A stretch of DNA of 64,000 bases from Pseudomonas nitroreducens (GCF_024170165.1 NZ_JALJXP010000011.1:62001-126000), one strand, 5' to 3'. Shown: positions 8,251 through 17,134, counted from the stretch's first letter. Program-made: numbers and translations. Notes: a model not told the origin generated them from the sequence alone.

Positions 8251-8853
8251 TCAGCTGGCGAACACCAGCTGCGCGGCCATGCCCAGCATCATCACCGCGA
8301 CCATCAGGTCCACCAGGCGCCAGGTGGCCGGTCGCGCCAGCCACGGTGCGAGCCACGCGGCGCCGAAGGCCAGGGTGAAGAACCACAGCAGCGAGGCGCT
8401 GGCCGCCCCCATGGCATAGGCGCCGGGCGCCGTCTGCTGGGCACCGAGGGAGCCGATCAGCAGCACGGTGTCGAGGTAGACGTGGGGGTTTAGCAGGGTG
8501 ACCGCCAGCGCGGCCATCAGCACGGTACGGCGTGAACGCGGGCCGGTTTCCTGGGCATCGGCCAGGGCTTCGGGTGCGACTGCGCGACGCAGTGCCTTGA
8601 GGCCGTACCAGCACAGGAAGGTCACCCCGCCCCAGCGGGCGATGGCCAGCAGCGTCGGGTTTTCGGCAAGGACCTTGGCCAGACCGAACACCCCGGCGCT
8701 GACCAGGATGGCGTCGCACAGCACGCACAGCGCGGCCACCGACAGGTGATGCTCGCGGCGCAGACTCTGGGCGAGGACGAAGGCGTTCTGAGCGCCGATG
8801 GCGATGATCAGGCCGGCGGCGACCAGCACGCCGTTGAGGTAGCTCTGCCACAT
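8251..8853 (-). CDS. LysE/ArgO-type amino-acid exporter
   Basis: The 200-residue inner-membrane protein has about six hydrophobic segments and the LysE-family motifs IAIGAQNAFVL near the N-terminus and LLNPHVYLDT in the middle. Family members export lysine or arginine. It is 3 bp downstream of the ACT-domain gene on the same strand and divergent from an ArgP-like regulator, the arrangement expected for ArgP-controlled argO. PAO1 counterpart PA4365 from memory. The exact substrate (Arg, Lys, canavanine) is inferred from the regulator. Confidence 0.88.
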   Translation of the reverse strand: MWQSYLNGVLVAAGLIIAIGAQNAFVLAQSLRREHHLSVAALCVLCDAILVSAGVFGLAKVLAENPTLLAIARWGGVTFLCWYGLKALRRAVAPEALADAQETGPRSRRTVLMAALAVTLLNPHVYLDTVLLIGSLGAQQTAPGAYAMGAASASLLWFFTLAFGAAWLAPWLARPATWRLVDLMVAVMMLGMAAQLVFAS

Positions 8854-8856
8854 GGT

Positions 8857-9261
8857 TCAGGCCTCCGGGTTCAGTGCCAGGGCGCGCAATACGTCCAGAG
8901 CGCGCGGGCCGTCGGCATGGGCGACGAACAGGTGGTCGTGGTACCAGGCGGCGATCACGTTGCAGCTGATCCCGGCCCTGGCCAGGGCGCCGGCCACGGC
9001 GGCGGTGAGACCGACTGCCTGTAGCGCCGAGTGCACTTCCAGGGTCAGCCAGGCGGCGACGTAGTCGAAGCCGAGCCCCGCCTGCTCGGCGTCGGCGCGC
9101 GGCAGGATCAGCGTCAGCCCTTCGCTTTCGCGGAAGCTGCCCAGCGGTTGCAGGCCGGCCGGCAACTGGCCGTCGGGCAGGGTGCAGAACACGTACTCGC
9201 CATCGTTGAGTACCGGGGTCATGTCGCGCAGCAGCGCGGCCAGGGAGGTTTCGCCAGCCAT
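8857..9261 (-). CDS. ACT-domain protein (DUF2241-like)
   Basis: The 134-residue cytoplasmic protein has two small alpha/beta modules: an N-terminal part (GEYVFCTLPDG, GLTLILPRADA) and a C-terminal ACT-like part (LTAAVAGALARAGISCNVIAAWYHDHLFV). It matches the DUF2241/ACT_7 family. ACT domains usually bind amino acids, and this gene forms a two-gene operon with an ArgO-type exporter, so an amino-acid-sensing accessory role is plausible. The family function is not established. Confidence 0.8.
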   Translation of the reverse strand: MAGETSLAALLRDMTPVLNDGEYVFCTLPDGQLPAGLQPLGSFRESEGLTLILPRADAEQAGLGFDYVAAWLTLEVHSALQAVGLTAAVAGALARAGISCNVIAAWYHDHLFVAHADGPRALDVLRALALNPEA

Positions 9262-9360
9262 GGTGGGCCGTCCATAAAGAGTGGGAATGCTGGCGATTGT
9301 CCGACTTTGGCCTGTATAAGAAAAACCAATACTGCTGATATCTCATTAGGGAAACTGATC

Positions 9361-10260
9361 ATGTTCGACTACAAGCTGCTTGCCGCCCTGGCCGCCGTGG
9401 TGGAGCAGGGCGGTTTCGAGCGCGGCGCCCAGGTGCTGGGGCTGTCGCAGTCGGCCATTTCCCAGCGCATCAAGCTGCTGGAAGCGCGGGTCGGCCAGCC
9501 GGTGCTGGTGCGTGCGGCGCGGCCGCAGCCGACCGATCTCGGCCAGCGCCTGCTCAACCATGTGCAGCAGGTGCGCCTGCTGGAGGGCGACCTGCAGCAG
9601 TGGGTGCCCGCGCTGGATGACGGCGCAGCGCCCGAGCGCCTGCGTCTGGCGCTGAACGCCGACAGCCTGGCGACCTGGTGGGCTTACGCGGTCGGCGATT
9701 TCTGCGGCGAGCGCCATGTGCTGCTGGACCTGGTGGTGGAGGATCAGGAAGTTGGCCTCAAGCGTATGCGCGCCGGTGAGGTGGCCGGCTGCGTCTGCGC
9801 CAGTCCGCGCCCGGTGGCTGGCGGGCGCTGCGAGCCGCTGGGCGCCATGCGCTATCGCGGGCTGGCCAGCCCGGAATTCGTCGCCCGGCACTTTCCCAAA
9901 GGTGTGACGCCCGCCGGCCTGGTGCGTGCTCCGGCCATCGTCTACGGCCCGGACGATCAATTGCAGCACCGCTACCTGAAGGATCTGGGCGTCGACGGTC
10001 ACTTCAGCTACCACCTGTGCCCGTCTTCCGAAGGCTTCGTGCGCATGACCAGCGGTGGCCTCGGTTGGGGCCTGGTGCCCGAGCAGCAGGTGCGCGGCGA
10101 ACTGGAGCGCGGTGAGCTGGTGGATATGCTGCCGGGGCAGGTGATCGACGTGCCTCTTTACTGGCACCACTGGCGCAACGGCGGCGAATTGCTCGCTGCG
10201 CTGACCCGGCACCTGCTGGCGAAGGCGCCGGGACTGATGGTGCCGATCAGCCGCGAATGA
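9361..10260 (+). CDS. argP: LysR-type regulator ArgP/IciA
   Basis: The 299-residue LysR protein starts MFDYKLLAALAAVVEQGGF, followed by a helix-turn-helix (VLGLSQSAISQRIKLLE) and a substrate-binding domain. The lead residues and HTH match ArgP/IciA (PAO1 PA4363 from memory), which senses lysine/arginine and activates argO. It is divergent from the ACT-argO operon across a 100-bp gap. The ATG at 9361 is chosen over an upstream in-frame start that would overlap the divergent ACT gene. Its 3' end overlaps the convergent oxidoreductase gene by 14 bp. Confidence 0.92.
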   Translation: MFDYKLLAALAAVVEQGGFERGAQVLGLSQSAISQRIKLLEARVGQPVLVRAARPQPTDLGQRLLNHVQQVRLLEGDLQQWVPALDDGAAPERLRLALNADSLATWWAYAVGDFCGERHVLLDLVVEDQEVGLKRMRAGEVAGCVCASPRPVAGGRCEPLGAMRYRGLASPEFVARHFPKGVTPAGLVRAPAIVYGPDDQLQHRYLKDLGVDGHFSYHLCPSSEGFVRMTSGGLGWGLVPEQQVRGELERGELVDMLPGQVIDVPLYWHHWRNGGELLAALTRHLLAKAPGLMVPISRE

Positions 10261-11308
10261 CGATGTTGCCGCTGCCGGGCAACTGCTCGATGCAACGCGC
10301 ACCGAAGAGTTTCGACGGGGTGAAGTAGCCGACCGTGTTCGGGTTGGCCAGCAGGTGGCGCACCGCAAAGAGCACGCCGTGGATGGTCACGTCGTAGCCG
10401 TTGGCAGTTTCCAGCCGTGCGGTACGGCGTTCGCCACGGGCGTTGCGCACTTCGCCCCAGACCCAGGTGCGCAGCTTGCTGCGGGCCAGTTCGTCGGGGC
10501 CCTGGACGCGCTTGTCCACCTGCTGCTTGAGCCAGTCCTGCACGCGGTCGCGGCCCAGCAGCGGGCGGATGCTGTCCATAACCCGCATGCCGATGGCGGC
10601 GGCTGGCGGCACCGGCAGGTAGACCTCGATGTCGCCGATGCCGGTGGAGTAGTAGGCCGTCGCCACGTCGCCCCAGGGGATGGTCACGGCGTGCTTGAGG
10701 CCGCGGCCGAAGTCGATGTCGCGGCGCTTGTAGCCCAGCGGTACATCGCGCAGGCGCCCGGCCTCGCGCACCTTGCCGCCGAGCTTGAGGCCTTCCACGG
10801 TGGTCCTGGCGGTGCCCGGCGAGAGGCCGCTGCCACTGTCGAAGCCCAGCGCCAGGTGCGCGGCGTCGGGCATGGCTTCCTTCAGGCAGGCGGCGACGCA
10901 GTCGGTGGGGATCACGTCGAAGCCGACGCCGGGGCAGATCACCACGCCGGCCGTGCGCGCCACTTCGTCGAGGCTGTGGGCGTATTCGAAGACGGAAATC
11001 TCACCGGTGATATCCACGTAATGTGCGCCGCTGGCGATGCACGCTTCGATCATCGGCGCGGCGGTGGCGGAGAAGGGGCCGGCGCAATTGGCGACTACCG
11101 CGACATCTTCCAGTGCGGCCAGGGCGGCGGCGCTGTCGTTCAGGTCGAACACCCGGCATTCCAGTCCCAGGGAGCTGCCCAGCGCATGCAGGCTGGCCGG
11201 GTTGCGGCCGCCAAGGATCGGCTTCAGGCCCTCGCGCTGCGCCTGCTCGGCCACCAGCCGGCCGGTATAGCCGTTGGCGCCGTAGATCATCCAGTGGGGC
11301 TTGCTCAT
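10247..11308 (-). CDS. saccharopine dehydrogenase-like NAD(P)-binding oxidoreductase
   Basis: The 353-residue protein opens with a Rossmann motif (IYGANGYTGRL) followed by NCAGPF and a VDITGE segment, the pattern of the saccharopine dehydrogenase/trans-acting enoyl reductase-like family. The substrate is unknown. Its 3' end overlaps argP by 14 bp in convergent orientation. The next gene (11515) is divergent, so this gene probably has its own promoter in 11309-11514. Confidence 0.85.
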   Translation of the reverse strand: MSKPHWMIYGANGYTGRLVAEQAQREGLKPILGGRNPASLHALGSSLGLECRVFDLNDSAAALAALEDVAVVANCAGPFSATAAPMIEACIASGAHYVDITGEISVFEYAHSLDEVARTAGVVICPGVGFDVIPTDCVAACLKEAMPDAAHLALGFDSGSGLSPGTARTTVEGLKLGGKVREAGRLRDVPLGYKRRDIDFGRGLKHAVTIPWGDVATAYYSTGIGDIEVYLPVPPAAAIGMRVMDSIRPLLGRDRVQDWLKQQVDKRVQGPDELARSKLRTWVWGEVRNARGERRTARLETANGYDVTIHGVLFAVRHLLANPNTVGYFTPSKLFGARCIEQLPGSGNIVIRG

Positions 11309-11514
11309 GGTGTGGCCTCGCCTTGCTGCTGACAGGGGGAATCAGTGTGCATCAAGGGTAGTCGCAACTGCCCGGTGGCTGTCGCCGATCGCAAGTCGTG
11401 CAACCCTGGCGCGGCGCTGCGGTCTGCAAGGATTCGTTTCTGGCGTGCAAGGCCAGAGTAGGACGGTGCGGCGCCTGCTAGAGTCGCCGGACTATAAGAA
11501 CGGGAGTGGCGTGC

Positions 11515-12504
11515 ATGAAGATTCTGGTCACCGGAGCCAGCGGGTTCATTGGCGGGCGTTTCGCCCGTTTTGCCCTGGAGCAGGGGCTGGCGGTGCGGGT
11601 GAACGGACGCCGCGAAGAGGCGCTGCAACCGCTGGTGGCGCGCGGCGCCGAATTCATGGCCGGCGACCTGTCCGACCCGGCGCTGGTGCGCGCGCTGTGC
11701 AGCGACGTCGACGCCGTGGTGCATTGTGCTGGCGCGGTCGGCGTGTGGGGCAGCCGGGAATACTTCCACCAGGCCAACGTGACCATGACCGAGTCGGTGG
11801 TCGAGGCCTGCCTCAAGCAGAAGGTGCGCCGGCTGGTGCACCTGTCGTCGCCGTCGATCTACTTCGATGGCCAGTCCCATGTCGGCATCAGTGAACAGCA
11901 GGTGCCCAAGCGCTTCGCCAACCACTACGGCTCGACCAAGTACCAGTCCGAACTGGTGGCCCTCGGCGCCCAGGAGTTCGGCCTGGAAGTGCTGGCGCTG
12001 CGCCCGCGCTTCGTCACCGGCGCCGGCGACACCAGCATCTTCCCGCGGATGATCGCCGCACACCGCAAGGGCCGCCTGCGCATCATCGGCCAGGGGCTGA
12101 ACAGGGTCGATTTCACCAGTATCCAGAACCTCAACGACGCGCTGTTCGCCAGCCTGATGGCGGGCGACGAGGCGCTCGGCCGGGCCTACAACATCAGCAA
12201 CGGTCAGCCGCTGCCGCTGTGGGACGTGGTCAACTACGTACTGCGCCGGCTCGACATGCAACCGGTGGAGCGGCACATGCCCTACGGGCTGGCCTACAAC
12301 CTGGCGCTGCTCAACGAAGGCGTGTGCAAGGTCCTGCCCGGCCGCCCGGAGCCGACCCTGCATCGCCTGGGCATGGCGGTGATGGCCAAGGACTTCTCCC
12401 TGGACATCTCCCGCGCCCGCCAGTACCTCGACTACGACCCGCAGGCGAGCCTGTGGGATGCGCTGGACGAGTTCTGCGACTGGTGGCGGGTGCGCGGCGC
12501 GTAG
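11515..12504 (+). CDS. NAD-dependent epimerase/dehydratase (3-beta-HSD-like SDR)
   Basis: The 329-residue extended short-chain dehydrogenase starts MKILVTGASGFIGG, with the glycine-rich NAD motif. The catalytic region HLSSPSIYF...YGSTKYQSE provides Ser and YxxxK. It is closest in texture to 3-beta-hydroxysteroid dehydrogenase/isomerase-like and sugar-nucleotide epimerase families; the true substrate cannot be read from sequence. ATG 11515 is preferred over GTG 11506 because GGGAG (11502-11506) then sits at 8 nt. A REP-like inverted repeat begins 10 bp after its stop. Confidence 0.85.
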   Translation: MKILVTGASGFIGGRFARFALEQGLAVRVNGRREEALQPLVARGAEFMAGDLSDPALVRALCSDVDAVVHCAGAVGVWGSREYFHQANVTMTESVVEACLKQKVRRLVHLSSPSIYFDGQSHVGISEQQVPKRFANHYGSTKYQSELVALGAQEFGLEVLALRPRFVTGAGDTSIFPRMIAAHRKGRLRIIGQGLNRVDFTSIQNLNDALFASLMAGDEALGRAYNISNGQPLPLWDVVNYVLRRLDMQPVERHMPYGLAYNLALLNEGVCKVLPGRPEPTLHRLGMAVMAKDFSLDISRARQYLDYDPQASLWDALDEFCDWWRVRGA

Positions 12505-12513
12505 TGGCTCTTC

Positions 12514-12584
12514 GTAGGAGCGAGCTTGCTCGCGAACCGCACGGCACCGAAGCTCGGGCTGTTCGCGAGCAAGCTCGCTCCTAC
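12514..12584. repeat. REP-like inverted repeat, type A
   Basis: A perfect 24-bp inverted repeat (12514-12537 against 12561-12584) starts gtaggagcgagcttgctcg, the typical Pseudomonas REP sequence, in head-to-head (REPIN-like) arrangement between two genes that both end there. A damaged copy lies at 27934-27980 and a solo half at 33903-33927. Confidence 0.85.
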
Positions 12585-12599
12585 AAAAGAGGCAGGCGT

Positions 12600-12893
12600 T
12601 CAGCGCGAGGGGCGGGCACCGCCGCGAAGCGGCCCGGAGTACTGCTGGTCGCCGCCGCCCTGCATCGGCAGGAAGCTCGGCTCCTGCACCACGCGGGGCA
12701 GCTTCACGCCGCTCAGCTCACTGAGGCGCTCGCCCAGCTGGCGCGTTTCTTCGCACGCTGAATGGGCGCAGGCGCGCAGCATTCGCTCGATGGCGTCGCT
12801 CTGCTGGTACTGGATGTCCAGTGCCTGTTCTTCACGCAGACGGCGGCGCAATTCGCGCATGCAATCCAGGATGGCCTTGTTGAGTTCGATCAC
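12600..12893 (-). CDS. small conserved-type hypothetical protein
   Basis: 97 residues from the GTG at 12891-12893, preceded on the minus strand by a strong GGGGAGGAAG site; an upstream ATG frame lacks such a site. The protein is helical and charged (AILDCMRELRRRLREEQ, ETRQLGERLSELSG) with a Gly/Arg-rich tail (QGGGDQQYSGPLRGGARPSR) and no signal peptide. No family recognised. It converges with the epimerase gene across the REP-like element. Confidence 0.65.
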   Translation of the reverse strand: MIELNKAILDCMRELRRRLREEQALDIQYQQSDAIERMLRACAHSACEETRQLGERLSELSGVKLPRVVQEPSFLPMQGGGDQQYSGPLRGGARPSR

Positions 12894-13142
12894 CCGACTT
12901 CCTCCCCGCGAAGGGCGCCAAAGCGGCGCCAAGTAACCGGAGCGGGAGCAAGGGGCGTGCCACGATGTCGCAAAGCCACTATTGGCGGGTCGCCTGGGGA
13001 ACTGCGACCTCCGTCACGGGTCTTCTGTGCGCCGACGAGGTGCGTGACGCCCTGTGATGGCACGCTGCTCCTGGTGTCACGCGAACGGATATACTGCGCC
13101 CTGCGCAGGCAACACGCCGCTTTATCCCCACAGGTTCATTCC

Positions 13143-13982
13143 ATGCGTAACGACACGTTCGACGAATTCGATGATGTGCCCCACCTTTCCACCGACGCCG
13201 CCGACCGCGACGAGTTCGGTCATCACCCGCGCCGTGTGGTCGAGCCCAACGGCCGCCCGCAGCCCCAGCCGGTGAAGCGTGGTGGCGGGACCGGGGCGCT
13301 GTGGGCGCTGGTCGCGGCCATGGCCATTGCCCTGGCCGGTGTGGGCTGGTGGAGCCACCAGCAGCTGTTGCTCATGGAACAGCAGCTGATCGCCACCCAG
13401 GAAAGCTTCGCCAAGATCAGCGAGGAAGCCGCCGGTCGCCTGGACGATATCCGTGGCAAGTTCGTCGCCAACGAATCCAATGGCATGACCGACCGCGAGG
13501 CGCTCAAGCTCCAGGTCAAGCAGCTGCAGGGCCGCCTGGCCGAGCAGGCCAAGGCGCAGCAGACCTCGCTGTCGGAGTTCGACGGCGCCCAGGGCAAGCG
13601 CCTGGCGCAGGTCAGCGCCGACCTCAAGGCCCAGCAGGAAAGCGCCGCGCTGCTGATGCAACAGCTCGACGTCAAGCTCAAGTCCATCACCGACGAGCAG
13701 GACAAGCTGAAGAACGTGCAGGCCGACCTCGCCACTGCCAACCAGCAGATCCAGGGGCTGAACACCGAGATCGCCAACCTGAAGAAGCAGGGCAACCCGA
13801 GCCAGGCGATCAAGAGCCTGCAGGACGACCTGATGCTGCTGCGCGCCGAGGTTGACGGGCGCCAGGGCCAGGCCAGCAGCGATACCAAGGAGTTCGACGT
13901 GTTCCGCATCCAGGTGATGCGCAACATCAACACCCTGCAGCAGCAGATGCAGAACCTCCAGCAGCAGATCAGCACCCGCTGA
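13143..13982 (+). CDS. single-pass membrane protein with long coiled coil
   Basis: A 279-residue protein: an acidic/polar cytoplasmic N-terminus (1-48), one transmembrane helix (about 51-70, ALWALVAAMAIALAGVGW), then about 200 residues of heptad-rich coiled coil ending in QQQMQNLQQQIS. No catalytic motif. The topology suggests a periplasmic coiled coil anchored in the inner membrane. A tatact -10-like element lies at 13090-13095. A terminator follows at 13997-14032. Function unknown; it precedes feoABC but is separated from it by the terminator. Confidence 0.8.
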   Translation: MRNDTFDEFDDVPHLSTDAADRDEFGHHPRRVVEPNGRPQPQPVKRGGGTGALWALVAAMAIALAGVGWWSHQQLLLMEQQLIATQESFAKISEEAAGRLDDIRGKFVANESNGMTDREALKLQVKQLQGRLAEQAKAQQTSLSEFDGAQGKRLAQVSADLKAQQESAALLMQQLDVKLKSITDEQDKLKNVQADLATANQQIQGLNTEIANLKKQGNPSQAIKSLQDDLMLLRAEVDGRQGQASSDTKEFDVFRIQVMRNINTLQQQMQNLQQQISTR

Positions 13983-13996
13983 TTGGCCTGCCCGGG

Positions 13997-14032
13997 AAAA
14001 GCCCTCGCGCCGAAAGGTCCGGGGGCTTTTTT
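13997..14032 (+). terminator. Rho-independent terminator
   Basis: aaaagccc (13997-14004) pairs with gggcttttt (14023 onward), followed by T residues, immediately after the coiled-coil gene and ahead of feoA. Confidence 0.7.
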
Positions 14033-14115
14033 CTGGCCATCCCTCTTTGGGGGTAGTGAGGGCAATTCTTGTCTTGAATCAGTTTCAGGGCGGGCTTCGA
14101 GGCGAATAATCGCTA

Positions 14116-14134
14116 ACAAATGAGAGTCATTCTG
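14116..14134 (+). promoter_or_regulatory. Fur box upstream of feoABC
   Basis: acaaatgagagtcattctg contains a perfect AATGA-3-TCATT core and matches 12 of 19 positions of the classical Fur consensus, 40 bp before feoA. It explains iron-repressed feo expression. Confidence 0.65.
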
Positions 14135-14173
14135 ATTCTCTCCGTGTTTCGATCATTCGCCCGGAGGCTTCCC

Positions 14174-14401
14174 ATGCACGATCTTCAAGCGCAACGCCGG
14201 TACCGCATTGCCGGTTACCGGCCCGGGATCGGCGCCGCCTTCCGCCAGCGGCTGTTCTCCATGGGGCTGTTGCCTGGCGCCGAATTGCAGGTGCGCCGCG
14301 TGGCGCCGCTGGGCGATCCGGTACAGGTGGATACCCGCCAGTGCAGCCTGGTGCTGCGCCGCCGCGACCTGGCCTTCCTCCAGCTCGAAGCGCAGGACTG
14401 A
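14174..14401 (+). CDS. feoA: ferrous iron transport protein FeoA
   Basis: The 75-residue SH3-like protein is the usual FeoA length (RQRLFSMGLLPGAELQVRRVAPLGDPV). It is a small cytoplasmic partner of FeoB. The ATG at 14174 has CCGGAGG seven nt upstream; the longer upstream frame would overlap the Fur box. FeoB begins 6 bp after its stop, so the two are translationally close. Confidence 0.95.
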   Translation: MHDLQAQRRYRIAGYRPGIGAAFRQRLFSMGLLPGAELQVRRVAPLGDPVQVDTRQCSLVLRRRDLAFLQLEAQD

Positions 14402-14407
14402 GCCGCC

Positions 14408-16702
14408 ATGAAGGAGCTGCGCATCGGCCTGATCGGCAACCCCAACGCGGGCAAGACCACCCTGTTCAACCAGCTCACCGGCTCGCGCCAGCGCGTCGGC
14501 AACTGGGCCGGCGTCACCGTGGAGCGCAAGGAAGGCAGCTTCCGCACCGCGCGCCACCAGGTGCGCCTGGTGGACCTGCCCGGCACCTATTCGCTGACCA
14601 CGCTGTCGACCCAGGCCTCGCTGGACGAGCAGATCGCCCGGCGCTGCATCGTCGGTGGCGAGGTGGACGTGCTGGTCAACGTGGTGGACGCCACCAACCT
14701 GGAACGCAACCTCTACCTCACCGTGCAGTTGCGCGAGATGGGGTTGCCCTGCGTGGTGGCGCTGAACATGCTCGACATCGCCCGCACCCAGGGCCTGAAT
14801 ATCGACCGCGAGGCGCTGGCGCGGGAGCTGGGGTGCCCGGTGGTGCCGCTGGTGTCGACCCGTGGCGAAGGCATCGATGCGCTGAAGGACGCCATCGATA
14901 GCGTGACGCTACAGCCGCCGCTGCAGGTGCCGTACCCTGCCGCACTGCGCAATGCCGTCACGCAACTGCTGCCCGCCGACGCACCGCCGGCCCAGGCCTG
15001 GATGGCCCTGCTGGCGCTGGAAGGCGATCTGCACAGCGCCCGTCAGCTCAAGCTCGACCCGGCGAGCCTGCTGGCCGCCCGCGATGCGATCCGCTGCGCC
15101 TGCGGCGAAGACCCGGAACTGCTGCTGGTGGACGCGCGCTACCGGCTGATCGGTGAGCTCTGTGAACGCGCCAGCAACCACCGCCAGGCCGCGCCGCATC
15201 GTCTGACGCAGATGCTCGACAGCATCGCGCTGAACCGCTGGCTGGGCATCCCGGTGTTCCTCTTCGTCATGTACCTGATGTTCTTCTTCGCCATCACCCT
15301 GGGCGGCGCGCTGCAGCCGATCTTCGACCAGGGCTCCTCGGCCCTCTTCATCGACGGTATCCAGTGGCTGGGTGCGCGCACGGGTGCGCCGGACTGGCTG
15401 ACCGCGCTGCTGGCCCAGGGCCTGGGCGGCGGCATCAACGCGGTGCTGCCGCTGATCCCGCAGATCGGCCTGATGTACCTGTTCCTCGCGCTGCTCGAAG
15501 ACTCCGGCTACATGGCTCGCGCCGCCTTCGTCATGGACCGCCTGATGCAGGCCCTCGGCCTGCCGGGCAAGTCCTTCGTGCCGCTGATCGTCGGCTTCGG
15601 CTGCAACGTGCCGTCGATCATGGGCACCCGTACCCTGGACAACCCGCGCGAACGCCTGATGACCTCGATGATGGCGCCGTTCATGTCCTGCGGTGCGCGG
15701 CTGGCGATCTTTGCCGTATTCGCCGCAGCCTTCTTCGGCCAGAACGGCGCACTGGCGATCTTCTCGCTGTACCTGCTGGGCATAGTCGTCGCGGTACTCA
15801 CCGGCCTGCTGCTCAAGCACACGCTGATGCGCGGCGAGGCCTCGCCCTTCGTCATGGAGCTGCCGCTGTACCACGTGCCGCACCTGCGCAGCCTGCTGCT
15901 GCAGACCTGGATGCGTCTGCGCGCCTTCGTGGTCCGCGCCGGGACCGTGATCATCCTGGTCAGCCTGGTGATCGGTGGCCTCAACAGCGTGACCCTCGAC
16001 GGCCGCCCGGTACAGGGCGACATCGCCGACTCGGCGCTGGCCAGCCTCAGCCACAAGGTCACGCCGCTGCTCAAACCCATGGGCGTGCACGAGGACAACT
16101 GGCAGGCCACGGTCGGCCTGGTCACCGGCGCATTGGCCAAGGAAGTGGTGGTCGGCACGTTGAACACCCTTTACACAGCCGAACACATCCAGGGCGAAGC
16201 CTTCGATGCCGACGGCTATGACCTCTGGGGCCAGTTGAAACAGGCCGGCGCGGATACCCTGGATGGCCTGCGCGACTCGTTCAGCCTCTGCGTGCTGGCC
16301 AACCCGGTCGCCGCGAGCATGGCCGACGGCGAGATGGAGGAGGGCTCCATGGGCACCTTCGCCGCCAAGTTCGGCAGCCCGCTGGCCGCCTACAGCTACC
16401 TGGTGTTCGTACTGCTCTACGTGCCCTGCGTGGCGACCCTCGGCGCGCTGACCCGCGAGAGCGGTCGCGGCTGGATGACCTTCGCGGTGCTCTGGGGCCT
16501 CAACGTGGCTTATTCGCTGGCGACCCTCTGCTACCAGGTGTTCAGCTTCGCCGAACATCCGCAGTACAGCGCGGTGGCCATCGGCCTGGTGCTGGCGTTC
16601 AACCTGGTGCTGTTCCTGATCCTGCGCTGGGTTGGCCGGCGCGGTCTGGAGCTGGAGGGCGAGCGCGTGCTGCGCCCGGCTCCGGCGGGGAGTTGCCACT
16701 GA
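14408..16702 (+). CDS. feoB: ferrous iron transporter FeoB
   Basis: The 764-residue inner-membrane Fe(II) transporter has an N-terminal G domain (GNPNAGKT at 10-17, DLPG at 56-59, NMLD), a GDI-like spacer, then a membrane domain with two Gate regions (SGYMARAAFVMDR and GFGCNVPSIMGTRTL) and the later EVVVGTLNTLY segment. It imports ferrous iron under low-oxygen or acidic conditions. The stop codon TGA shares a base with the FeoC start (TGATG), so feoC is translationally coupled. Confidence 0.97.
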   Translation: MKELRIGLIGNPNAGKTTLFNQLTGSRQRVGNWAGVTVERKEGSFRTARHQVRLVDLPGTYSLTTLSTQASLDEQIARRCIVGGEVDVLVNVVDATNLERNLYLTVQLREMGLPCVVALNMLDIARTQGLNIDREALARELGCPVVPLVSTRGEGIDALKDAIDSVTLQPPLQVPYPAALRNAVTQLLPADAPPAQAWMALLALEGDLHSARQLKLDPASLLAARDAIRCACGEDPELLLVDARYRLIGELCERASNHRQAAPHRLTQMLDSIALNRWLGIPVFLFVMYLMFFFAITLGGALQPIFDQGSSALFIDGIQWLGARTGAPDWLTALLAQGLGGGINAVLPLIPQIGLMYLFLALLEDSGYMARAAFVMDRLMQALGLPGKSFVPLIVGFGCNVPSIMGTRTLDNPRERLMTSMMAPFMSCGARLAIFAVFAAAFFGQNGALAIFSLYLLGIVVAVLTGLLLKHTLMRGEASPFVMELPLYHVPHLRSLLLQTWMRLRAFVVRAGTVIILVSLVIGGLNSVTLDGRPVQGDIADSALASLSHKVTPLLKPMGVHEDNWQATVGLVTGALAKEVVVGTLNTLYTAEHIQGEAFDADGYDLWGQLKQAGADTLDGLRDSFSLCVLANPVAASMADGEMEEGSMGTFAAKFGSPLAAYSYLVFVLLYVPCVATLGALTRESGRGWMTFAVLWGLNVAYSLATLCYQVFSFAEHPQYSAVAIGLVLAFNLVLFLILRWVGRRGLELEGERVLRPAPAGSCH

Positions 16703-16971
16703 TGGCCACGGCAATCGCGGTACGCAACCTGCTCGGCGAGATGGGCGAGGCGGATGTTCCGACCCTGGCCCAGCGCCTGGGGGCCTCGAAGGCTCTGCTC
16801 GAAGCATTGCTGGAGCGACTGCTGGCGATGGGCGTGGTGGAAAAGATCGCACCCGAGCCGGCCGCCTGCGGGAGTTGCAAGGGCTGCGCGGAGGCTACGC
16901 GATGTGCGACCACGGGGTATCGCCTGGCGGGGCGAACCGTGGCCGTCCCGCTGCGCTGGAGCAATGCGTAG
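16702..16971 (+). CDS. feoC: FeoC-like winged-helix protein with cysteine cluster
   Basis: An 89-residue protein with a winged-helix N-terminal half (residues 4-50) and four cysteines (C56, C59, C62, C68; C-x2-C-x2-C-x5-C), as in FeoC proteins that bind an Fe-S cluster and modulate FeoB. It starts at the overlapping TGATG. Its stop codon lies inside an inverted repeat (16968-17038), so the repeat directly caps the operon. Confidence 0.9.
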   Translation: MATAIAVRNLLGEMGEADVPTLAQRLGASKALLEALLERLLAMGVVEKIAPEPAACGSCKGCAEATRCATTGYRLAGRTVAVPLRWSNA

Positions 16972-17038
16972 GGCGCATAACCCGGCACGGGTTATCCGCC
17001 AGATCGGCGGATAACTCCCGAGGCGTTATTCGCCCTAC
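16968..17038. repeat. inverted repeat at the end of feoC (type B)
   Basis: Outer arms gtagggcgcataac / gttattcgccctac (one mismatch) enclose an inner perfect pair gttatccgcc / ggcggataac (16991-17000, 17006-17015). The feoC stop codon is inside the left arm. This resembles dispersed intergenic repeats known in Pseudomonas genomes. Confidence 0.75.
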
Positions 17039-17054
17039 AGGTTGAACTCGAACC

Positions 17055-17134
17055 GTAGGATGGTGTGGAGCGAAGCGATACCCATCACGCAGCGCACGAA
17101 CAGCATGGGTATCGCTGCGCTCCACCCATCCTAC
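17055..17134. repeat. inverted repeat (type C)
   Basis: Arms starting gtaggatggtgtggagcg (17055 on) and ending ctccacccatcctac (to 17134) are imperfectly complementary over about 30 bp. It sits 16 bp after the type B repeat, so two unrelated repeat types are stacked between feoC and xenB. Confidence 0.75.

Noticed and set aside
9031..9360. Upstream extension of the argP frame
   Set aside because: It overlaps the divergent ACT-domain gene and would add residues that are not LysR-like; ATG 9361 fits the family start.
14045..14110. ANR box upstream of feoA (ttgaatcagtttca)
   Set aside because: Only about 6 of 10 consensus positions match; not strong enough to call.
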